Assembly: GCA_964518765.1 (NCBI GenBank)
Contig: CAZFJC010000006.1
Span: forward strand, 1 to 64,000
Origin: CAZPNX01 sp964518765
GTDB lineage: Bacteria > Edwardsbacteria > AC1 > EtOH8
Direction: 5' to 3'
DNA length: 64,000 nucleotides
Part shown: one piece after another, positions 1-7,590 of the stretch
Layout of the letters: each line of letters starts with the position of its first letter
Position numbering within the stretch: the stretch's first letter is position 1
Program-made: the position numbers and the translations under genes
Notes under the pieces: generated by a model
Database searches by the model: none
Seen by the model: only the letters and a program-made list of their open reading frames with translations
What the model was told of the DNA's origin: nothing

Positions 1-110
1 TGTCCAGCGGCCTAGGTGTAACACTCAGACTGGCACTAATAACGGGGGCACGTCATTACCGTAACGGCAACTACGATATTTACTGCTAACTGATCGACGA
101 TAATGGCACG

Positions 111-1376
111 ATGCTTTGGGGGGCTAATGGCATGCCTGTCTGTGTTGCAGCAGGCGACCAAAATCTATCATCTTTTAAGTATAAAAACGGCGTTTTTCTT
201 TCATCTTGGGTTGATACAAGGAACGGCAACGATGATATCTATTCGCAGCTGATCGATACGTTGGGAAATCGACTATGGCCGGATAGCGGCGTGGCGGTAT
301 GCACACATGCGGCGAACCAGTTGGCAACAAAGGTCGAAAGCGACGGAGCTGACGGCTGGTTTTTCTGCTGGACCGACGATCGCACCGGCACCCAGGACAT
401 CTATGCGCAAAGGGTGATCAGCGATGGTTCGCTGCTTTGGGAGACTGAAGGCAGGCCGATTTGCCAGACTTCTTTCAATAAGTATCTGTATAATGTCGTT
501 TCCGACAACAGGAATGGATTTGAATGCATATGGACCGAAATTCGTTCTTCCTGTAACGATGTTTACGTTCAAAGATTCGATTCGCTGGGGAACGCCCTGT
601 GGCAATACGGCGGCGTGAAGGCCTACAGTTTAGGGATGGACCAGTACAATCCCTCAATGATAAGCGATGGATTTCAGGGAGCATTTATTGTATTTGATTT
701 TTCAGGAAATGATCTGATGGCGCAAAGGGTCGATTCCTTGGGAAACACTTGTTGGGGTGGTGGAGGAATTCTGATCGCGGATAATACTAATGCGGGACCT
801 GGTGCCAGCATATGTAAATGCTATCCCGACCGGTTCGCTCTTGTATGGAGTGACATGAGAAACGCAACCCACGACATCTATGCCCAAGCGGTCGATATGG
901 GCGGCATGACCCAGTGGGCTGTGAAAGGGATGCCGATTTGCACGGCACAGTACGATCAGATAGTTCCCATTTCCATCGGTGATGGACACGAGGGGGCGAT
1001 AGTGGTTTGGAGGGAAACACCTGTGTGGACAAACAACAATCTTTATGCCCAAAGAATATTCAGTGACGGGCACGTGGGTGTCTGTGGGGGCGAACAACAG
1101 GTCTTCACGTCTATATTAGGACCCAACGTAGAATTATTTCCAAATCCGGCTCGGAAGAAACTGAAGATATCGTGCGATGTTCGTCGAAATGGGCTAGCGT
1201 GGTTGCAGATTTCAAACGTGATCGGACAAGCAGTAAAAAAGATCGACTTTGGATATCGAGATCGGGGAATATTAGAGTACGAAGTTAATATTGAAAGCCT
1301 CCCGGCCGGTATATATTTGCTGACCATTTCGACAGATAGCAGGATCGCGACTAAGAAATTTCAAGTGATAAGGTAA
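111..1376 (+). CDS. Secreted repeat protein with C-terminal type-IX-like sorting domain (5' end missing or broken)
   Basis: The product consists of about five or six degenerate repeats of roughly 50-55 residues carrying a pattern like W-x-D-x-R-x-G-x-x-D-I-Y-A-Q followed by S-x-G-x-x-x-W, typical of secreted beta-propeller-like proteins of FCB bacteria. The last 80 residues form a Por-type sorting domain: VELFPNPARKKLKI near residue 340 and a closing LPAGIYLLTIS, ending in FQVIR. No signal peptide is present at the first available ATG. The same frame upstream (3-86) still encodes repeat-like sequence ending DIYC before a TAA at 87-89, so the true gene starts outside the window and is interrupted. 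Expected role: extracellular or surface-anchored protein exported by a type IX-like route. Family and export route are inferred from motifs only; the substrate is unknown. Confidence 0.7.
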   Translation: MLWGANGMPVCVAAGDQNLSSFKYKNGVFLSSWVDTRNGNDDIYSQLIDTLGNRLWPDSGVAVCTHAANQLATKVESDGADGWFFCWTDDRTGTQDIYAQRVISDGSLLWETEGRPICQTSFNKYLYNVVSDNRNGFECIWTEIRSSCNDVYVQRFDSLGNALWQYGGVKAYSLGMDQYNPSMISDGFQGAFIVFDFSGNDLMAQRVDSLGNTCWGGGGILIADNTNAGPGASICKCYPDRFALVWSDMRNATHDIYAQAVDMGGMTQWAVKGMPICTAQYDQIVPISIGDGHEGAIVVWRETPVWTNNNLYAQRIFSDGHVGVCGGEQQVFTSILGPNVELFPNPARKKLKISCDVRRNGLAWLQISNVIGQAVKKIDFGYRDRGILEYEVNIESLPAGIYLLTISTDSRIATKKFQVIR

Positions 1377-1386
1377 TCATTTATAC

Positions 1387-2160
1387 ATGCTTAACCTAAT
1401 CCTCTGCGGGGCCGGCGGCCGCATGGGCCAGGCCGTCATCGAGGCGGTCAAGGCGAACCCCGAATATAAAATAGCCGCGGTCATCGAGCATCCAGGACAT
1501 CCCCAGATCGGCAAGCCCTTCGCCGACGGCCTGCCCACGGTGCTGAACGACATGCTGCTGGCCATGAACACCGGCGACGTCTGCGTGGAGTTCACCACCC
1601 CCGAGGCCACCCTGGCCAATGCCAAGAAGGCGGCCATCATAAAAAAGCCCATGGTCATCGGCACCACTGGACTGGTGGCCGGCCACAAGGATCTATTCCA
1701 GGACCTGGCCCAGGAGATACCCATGGTGGTCTCCTCCAACATGTCCATCGGGGTCAATCTGCTCTACGCCCTGGTGAGGGGCGCCGCCAAGAAGCTGCCC
1801 AAAAGCTTCCAGGCTGAGGTGTTCGAGGCACACCACCAGTGGAAGAAGGATGCGCCCAGCGGCACCGCCGCCAGGCTGGCCGAGGAGATCATCAAGATTC
1901 GCGGCGGCCGGCCGGTCTACGAGCGGCAGAGCCGCAGCCAAACGCGCCAGCCCGACGAGGTGGGAATCTACTCCATGCGGGCCGGGGATATCATTGGCGA
2001 GCACACCGTGTTCTTCGCCGGTCCGGGGGAGCGCCTCGAACTAACCCATCGGGCCCATAATCGTCGGGTATTCGCCGAGGGCGCCCTGCTGGCGGCCAAG
2101 TTCGTAGCTACGGCCAAGCCCGGGCTTTACGATATGCAGGACGTGTTGGGGATCCGATGA
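1387..2160 (+). CDS. dapB: 4-hydroxy-tetrahydrodipicolinate reductase
   Basis: Cytosolic NAD(P)H-dependent reductase of the diaminopimelate/lysine pathway; reduces hydroxy-tetrahydrodipicolinate to tetrahydrodipicolinate. The 257-residue length is normal for DapB. The N-terminal Rossmann motif is GAGGRMGQ (residues 8-15) and the catalytic/substrate motif HHQWKKDAPSGTA begins at His149-His150, with Lys153/Lys154 and the Pro-Ser-Gly-Thr loop intact. The start ATG follows the previous stop closely and has no obvious Shine-Dalgarno. It heads a lysine block with dapL (2972), lysC (4150) and asd (5607); dapA is not in the window. The product feeds directly into DapL, so succinylase or acetylase steps would not be needed. 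Confidence 0.96.
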   Translation: MLNLILCGAGGRMGQAVIEAVKANPEYKIAAVIEHPGHPQIGKPFADGLPTVLNDMLLAMNTGDVCVEFTTPEATLANAKKAAIIKKPMVIGTTGLVAGHKDLFQDLAQEIPMVVSSNMSIGVNLLYALVRGAAKKLPKSFQAEVFEAHHQWKKDAPSGTAARLAEEIIKIRGGRPVYERQSRSQTRQPDEVGIYSMRAGDIIGEHTVFFAGPGERLELTHRAHNRRVFAEGALLAAKFVATAKPGLYDMQDVLGIR

Positions 2161-2192
2161 ACAAAGCCGTATTGTCAGAAAGGTAGGGATAG

Positions 2193-2975
2193 ATGAAGAG
2201 GTTCTCAAATCCTTTCGGCAGCGGGTCGGTCTTTTATTGCTGCCTGGCGGCGGTCATGGTCGCCATGGGGGCCGGCTGCTCCAGCAGATCGGCGGACGAG
2301 CTTTACCAGGACGGGGTGGCCGCCTTTCAGGCCGGAGACACGGTCGCAGCCGTGAAGTATTTCCAGGGGGCCATAAAAAGAGACCCGGCCTACACCGATG
2401 CCCACTACGCCCTGGGGATTTGCTACTTCACCCCCGAGGGGAGGAACAAGGCGATAGGCTGCTTTCGCCGGGCCATCGAGCTGAACCCGGGTAAACTGGA
2501 GGCCCACCTGGCCCTGGCCCAGGCCCTGCAGAGGTCGAACAAGCCGGACACCGCCATAGCCGTCCTCAAAAGGGCCCTGCTGTTGTTCCCGGAAAGTCCG
2601 GAACTCTACTTCAATATAGGATACACCTACTTCAACAAGGCCAGGAAGGATTCGGCCGAATGGGCCTACCGCCAGTCCCTGGAATATGATTCCACCAACG
2701 CCGAGGCCTGGTACAATCTGGCCTACTCGATGACCGAGCCAAAGAGGCGCCGGGAATCAATCGGTTTTTTAAGGAGGGCGTTGGCCATAAAACCGGACAA
2801 GATGGAGGCCCACTATCTGCTGGGTATGCGCTTGCTGGACGATCCTAAAAGGTCGGTAAAGGAGACGCAGGAAGCTTTGACCTCGCTCAGAAAATACGTG
2901 GATGCCGGCATGGCCGACCGGGTGAAGAGGCAGAGGATCGACGAGAAGCTGACGAAGGCTGGTCTGAAATTATGA
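2193..2975 (+). CDS. TPR-repeat lipoprotein
   Basis: 260 residues. The N-terminus is a lipoprotein signal: basic start, hydrophobic stretch and a lipobox MGAGC with Cys29 as the lipidated residue. The rest (about residues 34-235) is a run of about five or six tetratricopeptide repeats (for example A-x-x-Y-F-Q-G-A-I-K-R-D-P and A-Y-R-Q-S-L-E-Y-D-S-T-N-A-E-A), so it is probably a periplasmic or membrane-anchored scaffold for protein contacts. A good Shine-Dalgarno (AAGGTAGGGA) precedes the ATG. Its stop overlaps the dapL start by 4 bp, placing it inside the lysine operon, but no enzymatic link to lysine synthesis is visible; co-transcription may only be positional. Confidence 0.85.
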   Translation: MKRFSNPFGSGSVFYCCLAAVMVAMGAGCSSRSADELYQDGVAAFQAGDTVAAVKYFQGAIKRDPAYTDAHYALGICYFTPEGRNKAIGCFRRAIELNPGKLEAHLALAQALQRSNKPDTAIAVLKRALLLFPESPELYFNIGYTYFNKARKDSAEWAYRQSLEYDSTNAEAWYNLAYSMTEPKRRRESIGFLRRALAIKPDKMEAHYLLGMRLLDDPKRSVKETQEALTSLRKYVDAGMADRVKRQRIDEKLTKAGLKL

Positions 2976-4123
2976 TCGTCAAACAGGCCGAACGGCTGAG
3001 GAGGTTGCCGCCCTACCTCTTTGCCGAGATCAACGCCAAGAAGTCGGCCCTAGTGGCTCGGGGCCATGAGGTCATCGATCTGGGGGTGGGCGACCCGGAC
3101 CTGCCGACGCCGCTTCACATCATCGAGGCCTTGAAGGCCCAAGCCGGCAATCCCGAGAACCACCGCTATCCATCCTACGAGGGTATGCCGGAATTCCGCC
3201 AGGCGGTGTCCTCCTGGTACCGGAAAAGGTTCGGGGTGGAGCTTGACCCCGAGGGCGAGGTGGTGGCCCTGATGGGCGCCAAGGACGGCCTGGCCCACGC
3301 CCCCTGGGCGCTTTTCGATCCCGGCGACAAGGTTCTGTGTCCAGACCCTGCCTATCCGGTCTATGCCGCCCAGAGCATGTTTGCCGGGGCCGAGGTGGTC
3401 CACTTTCCGCTGATGGCCGAGAACAGCTTTCTGCCGGACATCGCCAAGCTGCCCCAAGACGCCAAAGCCATATTCCTGTGCTATCCCAACAATCCGACGG
3501 CAGCCGTGGCTGGGCTGGATTTCTACCAAAGGCTGGTGGAATGGGCGTTGGAGCGCGGGGTGCTGATCCTAAATGACGGTATCTATTCCGAGATAGCATA
3601 CGACGGCTTCCGACCTCCGAGCATACTTCAGATTGACGGCGCCAAGAAGTGTTGCGTTGATTTCCACTCCCTCTCCAAAACCTATAATATGACCGGCTGG
3701 CGGGTGGGGATGGCGGTAGGCAACCGGGAGGCGCTGGCGGCGCTTTTAAAGGTTAAGACCAACTCGGACTCCGGCGTGTTCCAGGCGGTCCAATACGCGG
3801 CGGTGGCGGCGCTGGAGGGGCCGCAGGGCTGCGTGGCCGAGAATTGTCGGATCTACCAGGAGCGACGGGACGTTCTGGCCGAAGGACTTCGCAAACTGGG
3901 GCTGGAGTTCGAAATGCCCAAGGCCAGTTTCTACCTGTGGCTCAAAACTCCAAAAGGGTACGACTCCATGTCTTTTGCCACCCTGCTGCTGGAGAAGGCG
4001 CAGGTGACCGTGGTGCCTGGGATCGGATTCGGGCTGAACGGGGAGGGATATGTCCGCATTGCCCTGACGGTGGATAGGGCCAGGATAGAGGAGGCGGTCG
4101 GCCGGATGACCAAACTACTATAA
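2972..4123 (+). CDS. dapL: LL-diaminopimelate aminotransferase (class I/II PLP aminotransferase)
   Basis: 383-residue fold-type I aminotransferase. The PLP-binding lysine is Lys236 in SLSKTYNMTGWRVG; the N-terminal IDLGVGDPDLPTP and NNPTA motifs are typical of the DapL/aspartate aminotransferase branch. Placement between dapB and lysC makes the DapL role, transfer of an amino group to tetrahydrodipicolinate to give LL-diaminopimelate in one step, much more likely than general aspartate transamination. The start overlaps the upstream TPR gene (ATGA-type coupling). An alternative would be a broad-specificity aspartate/alanine aminotransferase; sequence alone does not rule this out. Confidence 0.85.
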   Translation: MIVKQAERLRRLPPYLFAEINAKKSALVARGHEVIDLGVGDPDLPTPLHIIEALKAQAGNPENHRYPSYEGMPEFRQAVSSWYRKRFGVELDPEGEVVALMGAKDGLAHAPWALFDPGDKVLCPDPAYPVYAAQSMFAGAEVVHFPLMAENSFLPDIAKLPQDAKAIFLCYPNNPTAAVAGLDFYQRLVEWALERGVLILNDGIYSEIAYDGFRPPSILQIDGAKKCCVDFHSLSKTYNMTGWRVGMAVGNREALAALLKVKTNSDSGVFQAVQYAAVAALEGPQGCVAENCRIYQERRDVLAEGLRKLGLEFEMPKASFYLWLKTPKGYDSMSFATLLLEKAQVTVVPGIGFGLNGEGYVRIALTVDRARIEEAVGRMTKLL

Positions 4124-4149
4124 AATAATAGTATATTAAGCGAGATCCT

Positions 4150-5355
4150 TTGCCCTTGATAGTCCAGAAATACGGCGGTAGCTCGCTGGCCGACGCCGAG
4201 CGCATCAAGGCGGTGGCGGCGCGGATCGTCCGGACCAAGCGGCGGGGCAACCAGGTGGTGGCGGTGGTCTCGGCCATGGGCGACACCACCGACGATCTGA
4301 TCGATCTGTCCCGCCAGGTGACGACTTCTCCCGGACAGCGGGAGCTGGACATGCTGCTGACCGCCGGGGAGAGGATTTCCATGTCCCTGGTGGCCATGGC
4401 CATCGCCGACCGGGGAGAGGAGGCCATCTCCTTCACCGGCTCCCAAGTGGGCATCATCACCGACGCTCGCCACACCCGGGCCAGGATACTGGAGGTCAAG
4501 GCCGACCGCCTCAAGCAGTCTCTGGCCCAGGGGAGGATAGCCATCGTGGCCGGGTTTCAGGGCGTCAGCCTGGGCCGCGAGATCACCACCCTGGGGCGCG
4601 GCGGCTCGGACACCACGGCGGTGGCGCTGGCGGCGGCCCTGGAGGCCGACCTCTGCGAAATTTACAGCGACGTAGCCGGCGTCTATACCGCCGACCCCAG
4701 GCTGGTGCCGGGCGCCAGGAAACTGGCGTCCATATCCTACGACGAGATGCTGGAGCTGGCTAGCTCCGGGGCCCAGGTGCTGCACCCCCGGGCGGCCGGC
4801 CTGGCAGCCCGCCACCGCATACCGGTGCGGTGTCTGAGCAGCTTTGGCAGCGATTCGGGAACCCTGATAGGAAAGGCAGGCAACATGGAGAGGATAACCA
4901 TCCGTGGAATCACCCACGACCGCTCCCTGGCCATGTTGGCCCTATGCCAGGTGCCGCGCAGCAGCCGGGTGGCCACCCAGGTGGTGTCCCGGCTGGCCGA
5001 GAAGGATATACCCATCAAATCGTTCTTCCACGGCGCCCCAGGCGGCACCCTGGTGGACCTGTTCTTCGTCATACCCGAATATGACCTGGAGCCGGCCCGG
5101 GAGGTGATGTCCAGGAGCCTGGCCAGGCTCAAGGGCGGCAGGCTTTCGGTCAATCGGCGGATAGGATCGGTGTCTCTGGTGGGCAGCGGGGTGGGCAGCG
5201 AGGCCGGCATCATCTGGCGCATGCTGGAGACCCTGTCCAAGCTGAGGATACATGTCGAGGGCCTGGCGGCTACCGAGATCAAGGTCACCTGCTTTTTGAA
5301 CCGGGAGGACACCGAGAGGGCGGTGACCAGCCTACATAAAACATTTATCGGTTAG
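4150..5355 (+). CDS. lysC: Aspartate kinase
   Basis: 401-residue aspartokinase that phosphorylates aspartate at the head of the lysine, threonine and methionine pathway. The signature KYGGSS is at residues 7-12, followed by SAMGDTTDDL and the GRGGSDTTAVALA substrate/ATP region; the C-terminal third (from about residue 260) holds two ACT-type regulatory domains, so feedback inhibition by lysine and/or threonine is expected. The reading frame starts with TTG at 4150 and no Shine-Dalgarno is evident. A short AT-rich stretch (about 4122-4140) separates it from dapL; no lysine riboswitch is recognisable. Confidence 0.95.
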   Translation: MPLIVQKYGGSSLADAERIKAVAARIVRTKRRGNQVVAVVSAMGDTTDDLIDLSRQVTTSPGQRELDMLLTAGERISMSLVAMAIADRGEEAISFTGSQVGIITDARHTRARILEVKADRLKQSLAQGRIAIVAGFQGVSLGREITTLGRGGSDTTAVALAAALEADLCEIYSDVAGVYTADPRLVPGARKLASISYDEMLELASSGAQVLHPRAAGLAARHRIPVRCLSSFGSDSGTLIGKAGNMERITIRGITHDRSLAMLALCQVPRSSRVATQVVSRLAEKDIPIKSFFHGAPGGTLVDLFFVIPEYDLEPAREVMSRSLARLKGGRLSVNRRIGSVSLVGSGVGSEAGIIWRMLETLSKLRIHVEGLAATEIKVTCFLNREDTERAVTSLHKTFIG

Positions 5356-5358
5356 ACC

Positions 5359-5607
5359 ATGCCTGAAGAGAGAAGCGTCTGCCCCATCCGCTTCATCCGC
5401 AAGCCGGAGGAGTCGGAGTGCATCCGCGAGATGTGCGCCTTCTGGGTGGGTGGCGAGCATTTCGAGGACGAGATCAAGGGCCCGGCCCGTTTCACCGCCA
5501 TTATGACCATGCAGAAAGGTCAGGAGGCGCCGGACCAGGGCCGGGAGAGTTCCACCGGCAAGTGTGCCATCTTGGCCATCGCCGAGGTGATGGTGAAGAA
5601 GGCTTGA
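5359..5607 (+). CDS. Small four-cysteine protein of unknown function, between lysC and asd
   Basis: 82 residues, ATG three bases after the lysC stop, with its own stop overlapping the asd start (TGATG). Cysteines sit at 8, 21, 26 and 69 in the pattern C-x12-C-x4-C-A-F-W-V and, near the end, K-C-A-I-L-A-I-A-E. This spacing resembles small conserved proteins with a C-x-x-x-x-C-A-x-W core and a trailing CAI motif found in many bacteria, suggesting a metal- or disulphide-stabilised fold. No signal peptide or membrane segment, so cytosolic. Its tight coupling to both neighbours indicates translation with the aspartate-pathway enzymes. I do not recognise a function. Confidence 0.75.
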   Translation: MPEERSVCPIRFIRKPEESECIREMCAFWVGGEHFEDEIKGPARFTAIMTMQKGQEAPDQGRESSTGKCAILAIAEVMVKKA

Positions 5608-6626
5608 TGGCGGCGAAGGGTGGTGGGACGACCCTGGGGCTGGTTGGGGCCACCGGCCTGGTGGGCACAACTATATTAAGGGTCTTGGAGGAGCAGAGGT
5701 TCCCGATCGGCGAACTTAGGCTGTGGGCCGGTTCCCGATCAGTTGGGAGGCGGATAATCTTCAACGGAAGGAGGCAGCTTGTCCGGGAGATCGATCCGAT
5801 TCGGTTCCAGGGCTGCCATCTGATTATGTTTGCCGGCACCGAGGGCGAGAAGGGCGCCAGCCGTCTCTTCGCCCGGCAGGCGGTCGCGGCCGGGGCGATG
5901 GTCATCGACAACGGATCGGACTTCAGGATGGAGCCGGGGGTGCCTTTGGTGGTGCCCGAGGTCAACCCCGGCGATCTGCGGCATCACCGCGGAATAATCG
6001 CCAACCCCAACTGTTCCACTATTCAGCTGGCGGTGGCCCTGGCCCCGATACACCGACGGTTCGGCCTGAGGCGGATCGTGGTGGCCACCTACCAGTCGGT
6101 GTCCGGGGCGGGCCGGTCCGGACTCGAAGAACTTCGCTCTCAAATCGAAAAATCAAAAATCAAAATTCGGAATCCAGTTTTCGGAAGATCCATCGCCGGA
6201 AACGTCATTCCGCAGATCGGCGATTTCGGCGAGCTGGGATATTCGTCCGAGGAATGGAAGATGGTCCGGGAGACCCAAAAGATACTGCACGACCGGCGGA
6301 TAGCCGTAAACGCCACCAGCGTCCGGGTTCCGGTCGAATTCGGGCACGCCGAGTCCATCTACTTCGAGACCAGGGAAAAGGCGTCTCTGGAGCAGCTCGA
6401 GGGCCTGCTGGGGCGCGCCCCCGGGGTGGTGTTCTCTAGCGACGGGTACCATACGCCGGCGGAGATCGCTGGCCGCGACCAGGTTTTCGTCAGCCGGCTG
6501 AGGGCCGATCCATTCCATTCGAGGGGCTTTAGCCTGTGGTGCGCCGCCGACAATTTACGGAAAGGGGCGGCCGCCAACGCCGTGCAGATAGCCTGGCTGC
6601 TTTACAGGGAAGGAATGTTAAAATAG
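5607..6626 (+). CDS. asd: Aspartate-semialdehyde dehydrogenase
   Basis: Converts aspartyl phosphate to aspartate semialdehyde with NADPH. I place the start at the ATG at 5607, which overlaps the preceding stop; it gives 339 residues, the normal size, whereas the open frame extending upstream to 5418 would add a non-homologous tail. The Rossmann motif GATGLVG is at residues 14-20, the catalytic cysteine is Cys136 in NPNCSTIQ, and TYQSVSGAGRSG follows. A short AT-rich low-complexity patch (bases 6143-6174) encodes the Lys/Ile-rich stretch after GLEELRSQ, unlike the rest of the gene. Last enzyme of the lysine block here. Confidence 0.94.
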   Translation: MAAKGGGTTLGLVGATGLVGTTILRVLEEQRFPIGELRLWAGSRSVGRRIIFNGRRQLVREIDPIRFQGCHLIMFAGTEGEKGASRLFARQAVAAGAMVIDNGSDFRMEPGVPLVVPEVNPGDLRHHRGIIANPNCSTIQLAVALAPIHRRFGLRRIVVATYQSVSGAGRSGLEELRSQIEKSKIKIRNPVFGRSIAGNVIPQIGDFGELGYSSEEWKMVRETQKILHDRRIAVNATSVRVPVEFGHAESIYFETREKASLEQLEGLLGRAPGVVFSSDGYHTPAEIAGRDQVFVSRLRADPFHSRGFSLWCAADNLRKGAAANAVQIAWLLYREGMLK

Positions 6627-6639
6627 GAGAAACGGACAT

Positions 6640-7323
6640 ATGTCTTGGCTCAAACAGCTCTCTGAGGTTCTCTACGCTCCGGCCCGGGTGTTCTCCGCTA
6701 TGGCCGAGAGGCCCCGCTGGCTGGCGGCCCTGCTGGCGGTGGTGCTGGTGACGGCGGCGGTGACGGCCGTCATCATGAAGCCCATCGTCATGCCGGAGCA
6801 GATCGAGCGCATCGTCAGGAACCCGGATATCTCGGAGGAGGCCCGGGAGCAGATCCTCGTCCGGATGGAAAGCCCCATGGTCTTCTGGAGCGGCCTGATC
6901 GGGGCCATGCTGTCACAGCCGGTGGTGTTACTGATAACGGCCCTGGCCTATTGGGGCCTCTTCAGCTTCCTGGGCGGCAAGGCCGGCTTCAGCCACATGT
7001 TCTCGGCCGCGGTCCACGGGGCATTGGTCTCCATCCCCGCCTCGCTGGTGAAGGTACCCCTGATGTTCGCCATGGGCACAGCCAAGGTCCACGCCTCGCT
7101 GGCCCTGCTGCTTTCGCCGGAAGCCGAGGAGACGTTCCTCTACCGCCTGCTGGCCCAGGCCGATCTGTTCGCCATATGGTCGCTGGTCATTATGGCGGTC
7201 GGGTTCTCGGTCTACTCGGGCGTCAAGAGGAGCACCTCCTACTGGGCCACCTTCGGGCTCTGGGCCGCCTGGATACTGGCCAGCTCGGCCCTGGGCGGCG
7301 CCCTTCACTTCGGTCCTCGTTGA
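6640..7323 (+). CDS. YIP1-family-like integral membrane protein
   Basis: 227 residues with a short amphipathic N-terminus (SEVLYAPARVFSAMAERP, the usual YIP1-type opening) and about five hydrophobic segments near residues 28-48, 85-110, 125-150, 180-197 and 205-222. Bacterial YIP1-like proteins are inner-membrane proteins without a firm biochemical role. A purine-rich GGAGAAACGG precedes the ATG. The gene follows asd by 13 bp and is likely the last of that operon; its stop codon lies within the -35 element of the following RNA promoter. Confidence 0.75.
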   Translation: MSWLKQLSEVLYAPARVFSAMAERPRWLAALLAVVLVTAAVTAVIMKPIVMPEQIERIVRNPDISEEAREQILVRMESPMVFWSGLIGAMLSQPVVLLITALAYWGLFSFLGGKAGFSHMFSAAVHGALVSIPASLVKVPLMFAMGTAKVHASLALLLSPEAEETFLYRLLAQADLFAIWSLVIMAVGFSVYSGVKRSTSYWATFGLWAAWILASSALGGALHFGPR

Positions 7324-7348
7324 CAACCCCGGGGCTTTCTGTTATCAT
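7320..7348 (+). promoter_or_regulatory. Sigma-70-type promoter upstream of SRP RNA
   Basis: TTGACA at 7320-7325 and TATCAT at 7343-7348, separated by 17 bp. The -35 matches consensus fully and the -10 matches five of six positions. It overlaps the TGA of the YIP1-like gene and points at the ffs RNA beginning near 7421. The predicted start (about 7355) would give a leader of roughly 65 nt containing an inverted repeat, presumably removed by processing. Confidence 0.7.
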
Positions 7349-7359
7349 AGGACATATGG

Positions 7360-7403
7360 GTCATCCTTCAACTTGTCGGGCGGGCAGCCTGGCTCAGGAT
7401 GAC
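7360..7403. repeat. Inverted repeat with GTCATCCT / AGGATGAC arms
   Basis: GTCATCCT at 7360-7367 is mirrored by AGGATGAC at 7396-7403, enclosing 28 bases. It lies between the promoter and the SRP RNA. The arms resemble GTCATCC-type dispersed hairpin repeats of environmental genomes and the GGcTCATC/GATGACC hairpin at 44131-44157 in this window. It is non-coding here; it could also affect processing of the ffs leader. Confidence 0.55.
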
Positions 7404-7420
7404 AGTCAAGATAAAATAAA

Positions 7421-7526
<106 letters not shown>

Positions 7527-7590
7527 ACTTTTAATTCTATTGATGATTTATAAGAATAAACAAACAAAGTAAAGATATTTGGAGTTTTAA

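Noticed and set aside
702..1097. Minus-strand open frames opposite the first gene and opposite most GC-rich genes
   Set aside because: They mirror the codon pattern of the sense genes, have no recognisable motifs and no ribosome-binding sites; typical high-GC shadows.
4124..4149. Possible lysine riboswitch or leader before lysC
   Set aside because: Only 26 bases separate dapL and lysC; far too short for a riboswitch.
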